From Populus alba (lineage: Eukaryota; Streptophyta; Magnoliopsida; Malpighiales; Salicaceae): a stretch of DNA of 64,000 bases. The stretch lies in NCBI RefSeq assembly GCF_005239225.2, contig NC_133300.1:21556244-21620243 (forward strand). Direction: 5' to 3'. Made by a program: the position numbers and the translations under genes. The notes beneath the pieces are model-generated. The model was not told the origin of the DNA, searched no databases, and was given only the letters and a program-made list of their open reading frames with translations. Shown here one piece after another: positions 1-10,690 of the stretch; positions within the stretch are counted from its first letter, which is position 1; the number at the start of each line of letters is the position of its first letter.

Positions 1-172
1 TACCGACTGAGGAAAGGAAGATCAAGAGCTTTGTTTGGGGTCTTAATAGCTACCTATTCAAAGCTATTGGGGCTCATGAGTATAAGACGTACTCGGCCGT
101 AGTGGATCGTGCCCGAGCTATTGAGGCACGAGAGTTAGAGGATGAATTATCAGTGGGTTCAGTCAAGAGGCC
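1..172 (+). pseudogene. gag fragment left of the nested LTR
   Basis: Reading from base 3, an open frame carries the end of a Ty3/gypsy capsid domain, including KIKSFVWGLN and VVDRARAIEARELEDEL, typical of the retrotransposon gag family. It runs into the inserted LTR at 173 and resumes at 2848, where the 5-bp duplication aggcc (168-172 and 2848-2852) marks the insertion point. The protein would form the particle shell around the element RNA. Only about 56 codons are visible here. Confidence 0.8.
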
Positions 173-672
173 TGTCATAACCCAATTTTGGGTTATTCCC
201 TAAAATTCACTTTTTTTAAAATAAAAATCAAAAAATAAAATAAAGGCTGGCACTGTGGAGAAAGCCAATAAAAAAGGACTGCAAAAATAGGCAAAAAAAT
301 CAAAGGTCCAAATTAAATGCATATTCGAAGGTCAAGTTAAATGATTATTGGACGAATTTGCATAAAAATTAAGTCCAATGACATAATTAAATTTTTAATG
401 GGCCAATTTGATTTAATCATGGGCCAAATTAAATTTTAATTATGTTTAAGAATTAATTTAGGTCCAATTGAAGGATTTAATTAAGTGCAAGGACTTAATT
501 ATACTTTAAATGGGTCAAATTAATTTGGGGGCTTAATTGGTGAAAAATTAAGTTTGGGAGCTTAATTTGGACTGAATTGAAAAGATTAAAATTTTAAGAC
601 CAAATTTAATTTTTACTAAGTGAATTGATTGAAAAATTAAGGGACCAATTTGAAAGCCCGAAAAATATTTTG

Positions 673-682
673 CCTATAAATA
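673..682 (+). promoter_or_regulatory. TATA box of family A copy 1
   Basis: CCTATAAATA lies about 500 bp into the LTR, downstream of the AT-rich, repeat-like U3 part. A TATA box is found at the corresponding place in the other well-preserved family A copies. Confidence 0.6.
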
Positions 683-769
683 GCAGCTTTTAACACACAA
701 AAAGGGGGTCATATTGTAATTTAAAGGAGAAATACAAATGGGAAGAACCCTAAAAAACCTCTGCCTTTC

Positions 770-1560
770 ACACAAGCCGCCGGCCCCCCTGCTGGTTTTG
801 ATTTTTGCTCCCAACAGCCGGTGCCCCCCATCTTCCCTATCCCCGGCCAATCATTCAAACCAGTCGCCCCCCACTGGTTTTGATTTTTCCCCAACTACAG
901 ACGGCAGCCGTCAGGAAGCCCCCCCCCTTTTGGGAAATTTTATCTCTGCACACAGCCCCGGTGATTTTGAGTTTTCAGACCCGGCTGTTTCAACACCGGC
1001 CCCTCTCCATTTTTGATCTTCTTCCCGACCAAAACCAAACACACAGCCCCCACCTGGTTTCAATTTTTTTTAGTCGGCTGCGAGAGAAGCCTTCCTCCCT
1101 CACGGATCCAAAATCAGCCGGACTCTGCACCTTCTTTCCCCGGTTGGAAACTTTCTACCCAGAGGCTCAACAACACCCTTCTTTTTTCCCCACAGAGAAG
1201 CCAAGGCAGCCCTCTCCCCGTGTCTTCCTCTTGGCTAAAAAGCCAAAATCGGCTGAAACCCATACTTTCCCCTTTCTCCTTCCAGCCGACTTCCCCTCTG
1301 CAAAAAAGAAAAAAAGTCACGGCCTCCCCTACCTTTCAAAAACCAGAGAAGACGCTCCTCACTTCCCCTATGTCAGAAACAGAGACAGGCCGTCGCTCCC
1401 ATCCCTTGGAGTCTCTCCGTTTTCTGGGCAGAAGAACCAAAGCCGCTGCCCCTTTCCTTTGCCAAAGAAGGACCACCCAAACCAGCCTTCATTCTCCTTA
1501 AAAAACCACAACTGATCTTCCCCCCATTTCCTCTCATTTTTAGCTAACAACGCAGAACCA
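770..1560 (+). repeat. degenerate repeats in the leader of family A copy 1
   Basis: The stretch repeats a motif of the form CAGCCGGCCCCCCTGCTGG followed by TTTTGATTTTT, with many variants, at roughly 75-80 bp spacing at least four times. The bias keeps several frames open (738-1016, 805-1515, 1013-1501). These overlapping frames give low-complexity Pro/Ser/Phe-rich translations with no recognisable domain and no counterpart in the other copies, so they are not called as genes. Confidence 0.5.
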
Positions 1561-1956
1561 CTCCCCGGTTCTAATTTTTCTAAGCACCAAACCCTCTAAC
1601 CCAGAGAAACCAGAGAGCACCGGACACCCTCTCCTTCATCTGCCTCACTCTCCTTTCAGCTGGTTTTCACCGCCAGTAAGCCAGCAGCGCCGTCTCCTTC
1701 CCCCATCACAGCAACGCCGCCGCTCCTCTCCACGTTGCTTTGTCCACAACAGATCTGCCACCCGAAGCCGAGAAGAAGAGAGGGGGAAGCAGATCTGTTA
1801 AAAAAAGAAGAAAAACCGAAGCAGATTTTGAAAAACAAAGAACAAAATTAAAATCGACTGCCGATTGTGTTGTTGTTTGTTTTGCAGGTGATGAGCAGCA
1901 GGAGATTGAAGAGGAGAGAAAGCCATTACAGCCCCTCACGCCGCCTGAATATCTGG

Positions 1957-2015
1957 GCGGCGCGTGAACCCACGCGCCGCTAGTGACGGTGGCGCGTGGG
2001 AAGACGCGCCGCCAC
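1957..2015 (+). repeat. GC-rich hairpins of family A copy 1
   Basis: Bases 1957-1966 pair with 1971-1980 (10-bp stem, 4-nt loop). A second related stem pairs 1991-1997 with 2004-2010. They lie just after the splice-donor-like motif, where the other family A copies carry a hairpin of different sequence. Confidence 0.75.
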
Positions 2016-2847
2016 TGTTCCCTGGCACTGTTCCAGCTTGCTGAGGGGCATTCATGTAATTTCAGATGGTTTTGAAGCCCTTATTGTAATTTTGATGTAA
2101 TTTTTGTTTATTTGTTTTAAATTTGTATTTTGTGTAAATGTGAATGTAAGAGAAGAAAAGAAAAGAAAATAATAATAAAAAAGAGTGTGTGTGTTGGTGT
2201 TTTTTTTTATTATTATTTTATGTTATTGAATTATAAAAGAAAAAAATAAAAAAGAACAAAAAGAAAAATGTTTTTTAATATTTTAATGCACAAATTCTAA
2301 GGATTGATAAAATCAAGTTGTATTTTCTACGAAAATGTAAGAACATGTTTCTACATATATTCTAGGAATTAATAACTGATGTATCGAAGCCTTAGAAGTG
2401 GGCTAAAATTTTATTTTAAAATTTATATCAAGCTCACGAAGCTTGAATGTGGTGCGTGTATTTTGTTTGTAAATTTTTTATGAAAAAATTGCAGGATTAA
2501 AGAAGGATTTAATATTTTGATCGGATCAAAGGTGTAGAAGTACAAACTTGTACGGAAGTTGTATTTCTAAAATCCGATGAAAAGACAATTTTTAAAACTT
2601 CTTTAACACATCAAGTCCGCGAAGCAGCTTACCTCAGGTAGGGTGTGTTAGGGGTGCTAACACCTTCCCTAATCACAATCAGTCCCTTACCCGCGAATCT
2701 CTGTCCATGACCAGTCTATCAGGGTTTCCTAGTAATCTCAATTAAATACTAGGTGGCGACTCCTAACGAACTAATTCAAGCAATACAACAACGAGAGACA
2801 TAAATCGCCAGCCGATTGCCGTGCGCGGGATTTTCCGACGTGCGACA

Positions 2848-3245
2848 AGGCCCAAGGTGGCAAATCAATTCTCTTTTCATCAGCGGTCTAATATAGGTCC
2901 TAACAGGGGATATGGAGGCCGGCAGGGCCAATTAAGTCAGTCAAGGAATTTTTTGTCGAGGTCTACTGTCGGGGGAAACAATAGACACAACATGAATGGA
3001 GTTGGTCCAACTCAGAGTCGAATTACTGTTCAGTTAACACCACAAGGTTCATATGGGAGGCCTCAATGCCAATCTTGTGGGTCTAGGCATTACGGCACAG
3101 TCTGTTATAAGCAGACAGGAGCTTGTTTTGGTTGCGGGCAGACTAATCACTTATTGAGGGATTGTCCGAACAAGCGGTGGTCCAAGCCTAGTGCTTCTAT
3201 ACCGATTCATCTCCTACTCAGACTCAGTCAACTAGCCATTCTGTG
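2848..3245 (+). pseudogene. Tekay gag, C-terminal part with zinc knuckle
   Basis: The frame resumes after the nested LTR (KVANQFSFHQRSNIG) and contains a Cys-rich RNA-binding region: CQSCGSRHYGTVC, then the CCHC knuckle CFGCGQTNHLLRDC. This is the nucleocapsid part of gag, which binds element RNA. A frameshift near 3200 separates it from the downstream protease frame, because the gag frame continues into unrelated residues while the expected Gly/Arg-rich linker ([14 protein letters not shown]) is in the next frame. Confidence 0.85.
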
Positions 3246-4229
3246 TTTCAGGGTGGTCGTGGAGCTGGTGAGCGTGGCCAGCGGGGCCGTGGAGTAGGCG
3301 GTAGAGGTTTTGCGCCAACAAGTCAGAGACATGCACGAGTTTTTGCTATCACTCAGCAGGATGCCCAGGCATCCAATACTGTTGTCTCAGGTACACTTTT
3401 GATATGTTCCTCCGAGGCTAGAGTTTTATTTGACACCGGGGCAACTCACTCTTTCGTGTCATCATATTTTGCTTTAAGGTTTATTAAACAACCCATTTTG
3501 TTAGAGAGTCCTTTATGGGTGGCTACCCCTTCAGATGAGGTTATGTTTGGGGAATATGTTTATATTGACTGTGAAGTTGAAGTGCAAGGTACAAACCTAT
3601 TAGGTGATTTGGTAAGTTTAGAAATAGTAGGTTTTGATGTGATACTAGGTATGGACTGGTTGTCAAGGCATCATGCCTCAGTTGACTGTTGGAATAAGAT
3701 AGTGGTTTTCAAGCCTGATGAGGAGATAGAGTTTGCTTTTCATGGAGATGGGTTATCATCTCCATCTAGTATTCTCTCGGCCATCACGAGAAGGATGGTA
3801 CGAAAGGGTATGCAAGGGTTTTTGGCTTATGTGCATGATGTGAACATGGAGGTCCCGGGGATAGAACAAGTTTCGATAGTTAAGGAATTCATCGATGTTT
3901 TTTCCGATGACTTACCTGGACTCCCTCCCAATAGGGAAATTGAATTCTGTATTGATATAGATTCAGGAACAAAACCAATCTCTATGGCACCTTACAGGAT
4001 GGCGCCAGCAGAATTAAAAGAGTTGAAGGAGCAGATTCAAGATTTGTTAGATAAGGGGTTTATTCATCCGAGTGTGTCTCCATGGGGGGCACCTGTTTTA
4101 TTTGTAAAGAAGAAGGATGGATCAATGAGGATGTGTATAGACTATAGGCAGTTGAACAGGGTCACTGTTAAGAATAGATACCCACTCCCTTGCATTGATG
4201 ATCTTTTTGATCAATTACAAGGAGCTTAG
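3243..4229 (+). pseudogene. Tekay protease and first part of reverse transcriptase
   Basis: The translation has a Gly/Arg-rich linker, then the retropepsin active-site motif [12 protein letters not shown] (about residues 62-73) and [10 protein letters not shown]. The RT start follows ([42 protein letters not shown]). The frame ends at an in-frame TAG at 4227-4229, in the middle of RT just before [11 protein letters not shown]. The context fits a former CAG (Gln) changed to TAG. Confidence 0.9.
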
Positions 4230-5375
4230 TGTTTCTCAGAGATTGATTTACGATCGGGGTATCACCAGTTGAGAATTAGAAATGAGGATATTTCTAAAAC
4301 TGCCTTTAGGACTCGTTATGGGCATTACAAGTTCTTGGTGTTGTCTTTTGGGTTAACGAATGCACCTGCGGCTTTTATGGACATGATGAACAGGGTTTTT
4401 AGGCCATTTATTGATAAGTTTGTTATTGTGTTCATTGATGACATCTTGGTGTATTCAAGAAGTGAAGAGGAACATGAAGAGCATTTGAGATTAGTGCTTC
4501 AAACTCTACGAGATCATCAGTTGTATGGAAAGTTTTCGAAGAGCGAGTTTTGGTTAGAGAGTGTTGGGTTTTTGGGACATGTGGTGTCCACGAATGGAAT
4601 AGAGGTTGATCCACAGAAAGTGGAGGCAGTTAATATGTGGCCTAGACCAGTTACAGTATCAGAGATTAGGAGTTTTCTAGGTTTAGCAGGATACTACAGG
4701 AGATTTGTAGAGAATTTTTCTCGAATTGCTGCTCTGTTGACTAAGTTGACACAGAAAAGTGTCAAGTTTCAATGGTCAGAAGAATGTGAGAAGAGTTTCC
4801 TGGAGTTGAAGGAAAGGTTAATTACGACTCCAATTTTGACAGTACCTTCAGGGTCTGGTGGTTTTACCGTGTACTGTGATGCATCCAGGATTGGTTTGGG
4901 TTGTGTTTTGATGCAGAATGGTAATGTGATTGCTTATGCCTCGAGAAAGTTGAATAAGCATGAGCAAAATTACCCCACACATGATTTGGAGATGGCTGCG
5001 GTAGTGTTTGCCCTTAAAATTTGGAGACACTACTTGTATAGGGAGACATATGAGATATTTTCAGATCATAAGAGTCTTCAATATATCTTTCAGCAGAAGG
5101 ATCTGAATTTGAGACAGAGAAGGTGGATAGAATTGTTAAGTGATTATGATTGCACGATTCAATATCACCCGGGCAAGGCAAATGTTGTTGCTGATGCCTT
5201 AAGTAGAAAATCTATGGGTAGTTTGGCTCATATTCAGGAGGTGAGGAGACCCTTGATTAAAGAGTTACACGAATTGTTAGATGAGAGGGTCAGTTTTGAG
5301 ATTTGTAAATCGGGAGCATTGTTGGCTCACTTTCAGGCTAAGTCAGACTTGGTAGACAGGATTAAAGTAGCTTAG
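4230..5375 (+). pseudogene. Tekay reverse transcriptase and RNase H
   Basis: Same frame as the preceding segment after the TAG. It has RT palm motifs [24 protein letters not shown] and the catalytic FIDDILVYS, then thumb/connection and RNase H with [13 protein letters not shown], a [11 protein letters not shown] segment, [10 protein letters not shown] and [10 protein letters not shown]. These copy element RNA into DNA and degrade the RNA strand. The frame ends at another TAG (5373-5375) where the sequence context again suggests an original CAG, and the same frame continues beyond it. Confidence 0.92.
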
Positions 5376-6649
5376 ATGAAGGATGAACGACTTTGCAAAA
5401 TTCGAGATGAATTGGAGTTAGGGAGAGCTCCGGGTTTTGTTATCCACGAAGATGGTGTGTTGAGATTTGGTTCAAGGTTGTGTGTGCCTGAAGTGGATCA
5501 TTTGAAAAGAGATGTGATGACGGTAGCACCCCAAACTGCCTATATATACATCCTGGTTCTAACAAGATGTATAGAGACTTGAAAGAGTGTTATTGGTGGA
5601 ATGGTATGAAGAGGGACATTGCTGAGTTTGTATCTCGATGCTTGACCTGTCAGAGGGTTAAAGGTGAGCATCAGAAACCACCAGGGCTTTTGCAGCCATT
5701 ATTGATTCCTGAATGGAAATGGGAGAGGATCATTATGGACTTTGTGTCAGGCTTGCCTCGGAGTCAGGAGGGTTATGATTCGGTTTGGGTGGTAGTTGAT
5801 CGTTTAACCAAGTCAGCTCATTTCTTGCCAGTAAAGGTGACATATGGGTTTGCAAAACTCGCAAAAATCTATGTTAACGGGATCGTAAGGTTGCATAGTA
5901 TGCCCATCTCAATTGTGTCTGACAGAGGTCCACAGTTCACTTCTCGGTTTTGGGTGAAGTTTCAGGAAGCTTTGGGGACTAACATTCAGTTAAGTACTGC
6001 TTTTCATCCTCAAACAGATGGACAATCTGAGAGGACTATACAAATTTTGGAGGATATGTTAAGAGCTTGTGTGATTGACTTTGGTGTCGGATGGAGCAAA
6101 TACTTGTCTTTGGTGGAGTTTGCATATAATAATAGTTATCAAGCGAGCATTGATATGGCTCCATATGAGGCTTTGTATGGCCGGAAGTGTAGATCACCTG
6201 TCTGTTGGTATGAGGTTGGAGAGAGGAGATTAATGGGTCCCGAGTTAATACAGATTACTTCGGATAAGATTAAGGTTATTCGAGATAAGCTTCAAACAAC
6301 TTAGAGCAAGCAAAAGAATTATGCGGATAAAAGGAGGCGTAATCTAGAATTTTCAGTGGGTGACAACGTGTTCCTAAAAGTCTCCCCGACTAAAGGAATA
6401 TTCAGATTTGGGAAGAAAGGAAAGTTGAGCCCTAGGTTTATAGGGCCCTTTGAGATCTTGGAAAGAGTAGGGGTAGTGGCATATCGGCTTGCCTTGCCAC
6501 CTAATCTATCCTCCATCCATCCGGTATTTCATGTTTCCATGCTAAGGAAGTATATGACAGATCCATCACATGTGTTAGAGGTTCATCCCATTGAATTGAG
6601 AGATGATATGGTTTATGAGGTGCAACCGGAAGCTATAATTGACCGATAA
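5376..6649 (+). pseudogene. Tekay integrase
   Basis: The N-terminal zinc-binding region includes YWWNGMKRDI and CLTCQRVK. The catalytic core has the DDE residues in IIMDFVSGLP, IVSDRGPQFTS and HPQTDGQSERT. The C-terminal GPF motif is in RFIGPFEILERVG and is followed by HPVFHVSMLRKY. A frameshift near 5530-5570 separates the zinc region from the linker before it, a TAG at 6301-6303 interrupts the frame, and a TAA follows IIDR at 6647-6649. Integrase would insert element cDNA into the genome. Confidence 0.9.
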
Positions 6650-6780
6650 GTGAGGAAGCTTAGGTCGAAGGATATAACTTCAGTGAAAGTGAAATGAAAA
6701 GGTCATTCACATGAGGAAGCGACCTGGAAGCTCGAGGATAAGATGCGTGAGGAGTATCCTCATCTTTTCGATAATCTCGG
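6650..6780 (+). pseudogene. chromodomain-like integrase tail
   Basis: Beyond the TAA, the same frame reads VRKLRSK, then a second stop where a Trp would be expected (TGA at about 6695), then GHSHEEATWELEDKMREEYP. The EEATWE..M...YP..F signature is typical of the chromodomain end of Tekay/Del integrases, which directs insertion to marked chromatin. Confidence 0.75.
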
Positions 6781-6824
6781 TAAGTATTCAATCTTTTCTA
6801 TTAAGTTTCGAGGACGAAACTTTT

Positions 6825-6839
6825 ATAAGGTGGGGAGAT
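6825..6839 (+). other. polypurine tract of the Tekay element
   Basis: The purine-rich AAGGTGGGGAGAT lies directly before the LTR start TGTAATATTT. It would prime plus-strand DNA synthesis. Confidence 0.75.
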
Positions 6840-8819
6840 TGTAATATTTTGAATTAAGGGGATTGGAAAATACAATAAAGCCCTTGGAGGCTTAAAGAGT
6901 GAGTAAAATTGAATAAGGGGTATTATGGTAATTGGATAAATAGTTGATAAATATAAATAGAAAAAGAAAGAGGGATCTGAAAATTTGAAGAACAAACCGT
7001 AAGAGAGAAGGGAGGAAGAAGAAGAAGAAGAGAAAAGAAGGGGAAAATAAGGGAAAAAGGAAGAGATTGGGAGGAAATAAGTTTAAAGGTAAGATTATGT
7101 ATAAATATGTGTTAATTAAGCTTTAATTTCAATTTTGATAAATGTTAGGGTTATGAAGTTTGTGTTTTGAGTTTAATTGATGAATTAAATTGAATGATGG
7201 AGGTTGATTGTTGTGTTTAATTGATGATTTAGTTGATTATGAAGATTGTGATGATTTTGAGTTATAGTTTTGTTTGAATGGTGAAGTTTGTGTTAGAAAT
7301 CAGGGGATAACAGTAGGTGATCTGTTGAAATTCTAGGTTTGAGGTTGAAGATGATGAAAATTCAGTTTGGTCCCTCAATTTGTGAAAATTGCAGTTTAGT
7401 CCCCGAACTTTGAAAATATTACAGATTGGTCCCTGGGGCATAAATTGAGATTCTGAACAGAATTGAGGATGATTTAAAGGCAAAATTCCAGTATAATTAA
7501 TATTTTTAGTTTGGTCCTCCAATTTGACAAATTACGATTTGACCCCTAATATTTTGATAAAATCACATTTTGGACCTTGGGCATAATTCAAGATTCTGGA
7601 CAAAGATAAGGACGAATTATGGATAAATTTCAGTATGGTTATGTATTTACAGAATTTTGGTAAAATTACATTTTGGTCCCTGTTTTGGAAAATTGTCGTT
7701 TTAGTCCCTAAACCTAGGAGACTAAGCTTGGTTTCCTTTTATGAATTGGAATCTTTTATTTGTGTTCTTTTGAGTTGCTTTTGAGTATATTTCATATATT
7801 TATTGTAGGTTCTCCTAACGATCCTTAATAGGATTTTCGGGTCTTTCGTTTGACATTCCTTTAGTTCAGTATTTTCCGGGTGAGTGGAATAATCTTTAAT
7901 ATGCATATAATATAAATAAATATGTATGTTGATTATACAATGAGTACGACTAGTAAATTTCTTGAATATTTATATATGTTGCTTTATTTTTCGAGTACTC
8001 ATTTATTCTTGAATTTGCATTCGCAATCTGTCAAAGTAAATTCTATTTGATATGATATACATTTCTTTGATGATTCTGTGAATATCTATTATGCCTTGAT
8101 ATGAGACTTGTCAGTAACTCCATGCTAACGGAGAGTAGTTAGCTTGTGTGCACATAGTATTTTGTATACCTAGCTGGTGAGAGAGGCATCAGCCTGTGGC
8201 GATTGATCATCCCACAGTGGTCACCGACGGGTGTCATCTGGTCACCTTCGGGTGTCATCTGATCTCTGACATGTAATCCATTACGTTATGATAATATGTT
8301 ACGTTATGATAATATGTTTAATATGTATATGTATATGTATATTAAGATAAATCATCTTACAAATTATTAATATCTGAAATGTATATTAAATGTTATTCCC
8401 TCACTGAGTTGGTTGAACTCACATCTCATTTTTAATATTATTTCAGGTTCTTAGTTTCTGGGACTTTGTTGAGTGTTTTCGCTTCTTCAGTTCTGGTCAA
8501 TATGCCTTGCTTGTTCGCGAGGCTTTTCTTTCAGTTTTGATTTGATGTCTTAGACGCTCCACTGTTACCTTGGTTTAATTAAATTTGGATTTTGACAATG
8601 TAATGAGTATTATGAATTATTATTTTCGTTTTAATAACTATCTTTCGGTTTCATCAGTATTTGAATAATTTAATATTTTCTGAATATTATGAGCCGCTGC
8701 GTATTTTTGAACAAATTGTTCTTTTGATATGTCCGTTCTGAGGCTTAGCGTAGGTGAGGTGTCCTTTTTGACACCGCTCCTACGTTGCCGGTCACGGATC
8801 CGGGATTCGGGTCGTGACA
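6840..8819 (+). mobile_element. 3' LTR of the Tekay element
   Basis: It starts TGTAATATTTTGAATTAAGG after the polypurine tract and ends GGGTCGTGACA. The same sequence occurs in reverse orientation, split, at 13805-14610 and 30275-31109. The middle (about 7360-7700) has imperfect repeats of the form TTTGGTCCCTCAATTTGTG. The partner 5' LTR is outside the window, so LTR divergence cannot be measured. Confidence 0.85.
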
Positions 8820-10690
8820 GGAAGATTTATTAGTTGAGATAGAAGATAAAAAAGACAGTAGGTGAGTCCAGAAGTTACGGTGGCCTTCATGTCTTAAAAA
8901 AGAATTAAATTTAGATTACTCTTAAAAAACTCCATTTTACTTTTTCTATATATATTTATTAACTTCAGCATTAAAAAATCTCTCTTTCTTCGGAGGACTT
9001 GTTTTTCAGGTGAACGTCCAACCACTCAGTTAAACCCGTCAACTAAATACCATCCTAGTCACCCTAGCTAAGAGCTATAAAAAATCTATTTTTTTCACGA
9101 ATTTATCACCCATAATAATTCATTTTCCAAGTCAAGACTACTCGATTCTCATGTTCATGAAACAAACGCATCATCATTCATTTTCCAAGTCAAAAATCAA
9201 CTCAAAAATTAATTATAAGAGCAAGGATTTATAAATTCCACAACGACAGATCAACCATATCTCCCAATAATTTCTTTTTTGTTATTTCCAAAGTATTTTC
9301 CATCCTAGTTTCTAATTACCACTTCCTCTTTTTCATTATGCTTTGTAATTTGCAATCCAATCAATCTTTTAAGTATATTGTTTTGTTTTTTTATATGTAC
9401 TAGATGTATGATACTTTCTCCAACACTCTCTTTTATTTACAATCGATTTTCTTATGTTATCAAGTGAAGTTATATTTTAATATATTTTATGAATTGTTGG
9501 GTCAGAATGGCCTTGTTATCGTGTTAAATTTAGATTACTTTTAGAAAACTGGAAGTTTTATGATGAAACGTTTCATTCTCAAAATGTAACATCGACCACC
9601 TGCATATGCATGCTATATTCAGATTTCAAGTCTATGTCGCTGAATAATTTTGCTCCTTCGAATAATGACAATTAATTGGGAGGGACTAAGCTGTGGTGGA
9701 AAAGTAAGCTTGACCCCGCAATGATGTGAAGTCCAGGACTGCGGATTGAGTGGTCCCATAAAATAAATGTTCACGAGTTTCCATGAAAATGAAAGGACAG
9801 CCCCTTCTAAACGTTTTAATAAGTTACTTCATAGATAATCTCTAGAGATGCAGCTAAACTAAATAAATTTTAAATTTATTTTTTTAAATGTTAACAGTTT
9901 AAGTTTTATTTAAGAGTATGATTGTTAATTTTAAAACTTATTAAATTAATTAAATTATACGTAACTAAGTTAGTTTGAAAACTCATGTTAACTAAAAAAA
10001 TAAGTTACTTCATAAACTCAAGTAGGGTCCAATTTTCATAAACTGTTCTAGAAAATTAATGTTCATGAGTTTCCATTTTCATAACCCCTTGAAGACGTTT
10101 CCGAACTTTAAACATGACATCAAATGGGGTTCAATTTTCAAAGTCAACGAAATTCTAAACAAGATAGTGGTAAACATGACATCAGTGGAGAGGTTAAATA
10201 AATGCTCGATGAAATTCCTTATTAGAGGTTCATCAAGTATCAGGTAGGACTAGTCATTTTAATTTTTATTTAAAAGTATGGTTATGGTTATATTTTAAAA
10301 TGTTTTTTTTTTAAAAAATAATAAATAATATATATTTTTTTATTTTAAAATAATTATTTTTTATATCAGTGCATCAAAATAATCTAAAAAACACCAAAAA
10401 AATATTAATTTGAAGCAATTAAAAAAATAAAACAATTTAAAATTTTTTTCAAAAATATTTTTGTAATGGAAAAACAAACAGGACCTAAATATATTTATTT
10501 CTGAATTTTTTATAAAATAATATATCATCCCAAAAGGGCTGTAAATACAACATCGAAATGTCTTGACATTGTAAAAACACCAATATGAAGATATTTAAGC
10601 AAAAATTCATTTCTTTTTATTATCACTATTACTATTACTATTACTATTACTATTTACTATTATTATCATTATTTTTGTAAGGTCATATTT
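8820..10690. other. intergenic; relic of receptor-kinase promoter DNA
   Basis: No gene is visible. Blocks at about 9140-9190, 9590-9720 and 10055-10150 resemble DNA upstream of the receptor kinase at 40 kb, for example CACCTGCATATGCATGC, GGAAAAGTAAGCTTGACCCC and GTTCATGAGTTTCCATTTTC. This suggests the region once flanked a paralogous kinase gene. An ACTATT-type short repeat lies near 10625-10665. Confidence 0.45.

Larger units (their letters stand above)
173..2847 (+). mobile_element. family A solo LTR, copy 1
   Basis: It starts TGTCATAACCC and ends CGTGCGACA, and is flanked by a perfect 5-bp target duplication, aggcc. It sits inside the Tekay gag and no internal retroelement region is visible, so a solo LTR is the simplest reading. 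The right end holds the family's conserved block (CTAGGTGGCGACTCC at about 2750). A TATA box (673), a pyrimidine/GC-rich leader, a splice-donor-like motif (gcaggtgatg, about 1886) and GC-rich hairpins (1957-2015) follow the same order as in the other copies. Confidence 0.85.
1..8819 (+). mobile_element. Ty3/gypsy chromovirus (Tekay/Del-like), 5' end outside window, defective
   Basis: Order along the plus strand is gag, zinc knuckle, protease, reverse transcriptase, RNase H, integrase, a chromodomain-like tail, polypurine tract and 3' LTR. That order (RT before integrase) marks a Ty3/gypsy element, and the C-terminal chromodomain-like stretch points to the Tekay/Del chromoviruses. The 5' LTR and gag start lie left of the window. 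Gag is interrupted by a solo LTR at 173-2847. The coding region has several in-frame stops and at least two frameshifts, so it cannot make an intact polyprotein. Lineage assignment is by motif recognition, not by a tree. Confidence 0.9.

Noticed and set aside
738..1515. Three overlapping long open frames in family A copy 1
   Set aside because: They overlap in different frames, encode low-complexity Pro/Ser/Phe-rich strings from degenerate repeats, and have no counterpart in other copies.
10620..10670. ACTATT repeats considered as a CRISPR-like or tandem array
   Set aside because: Simple microsatellite without spacers; CRISPR arrays are not expected in a plant genome.
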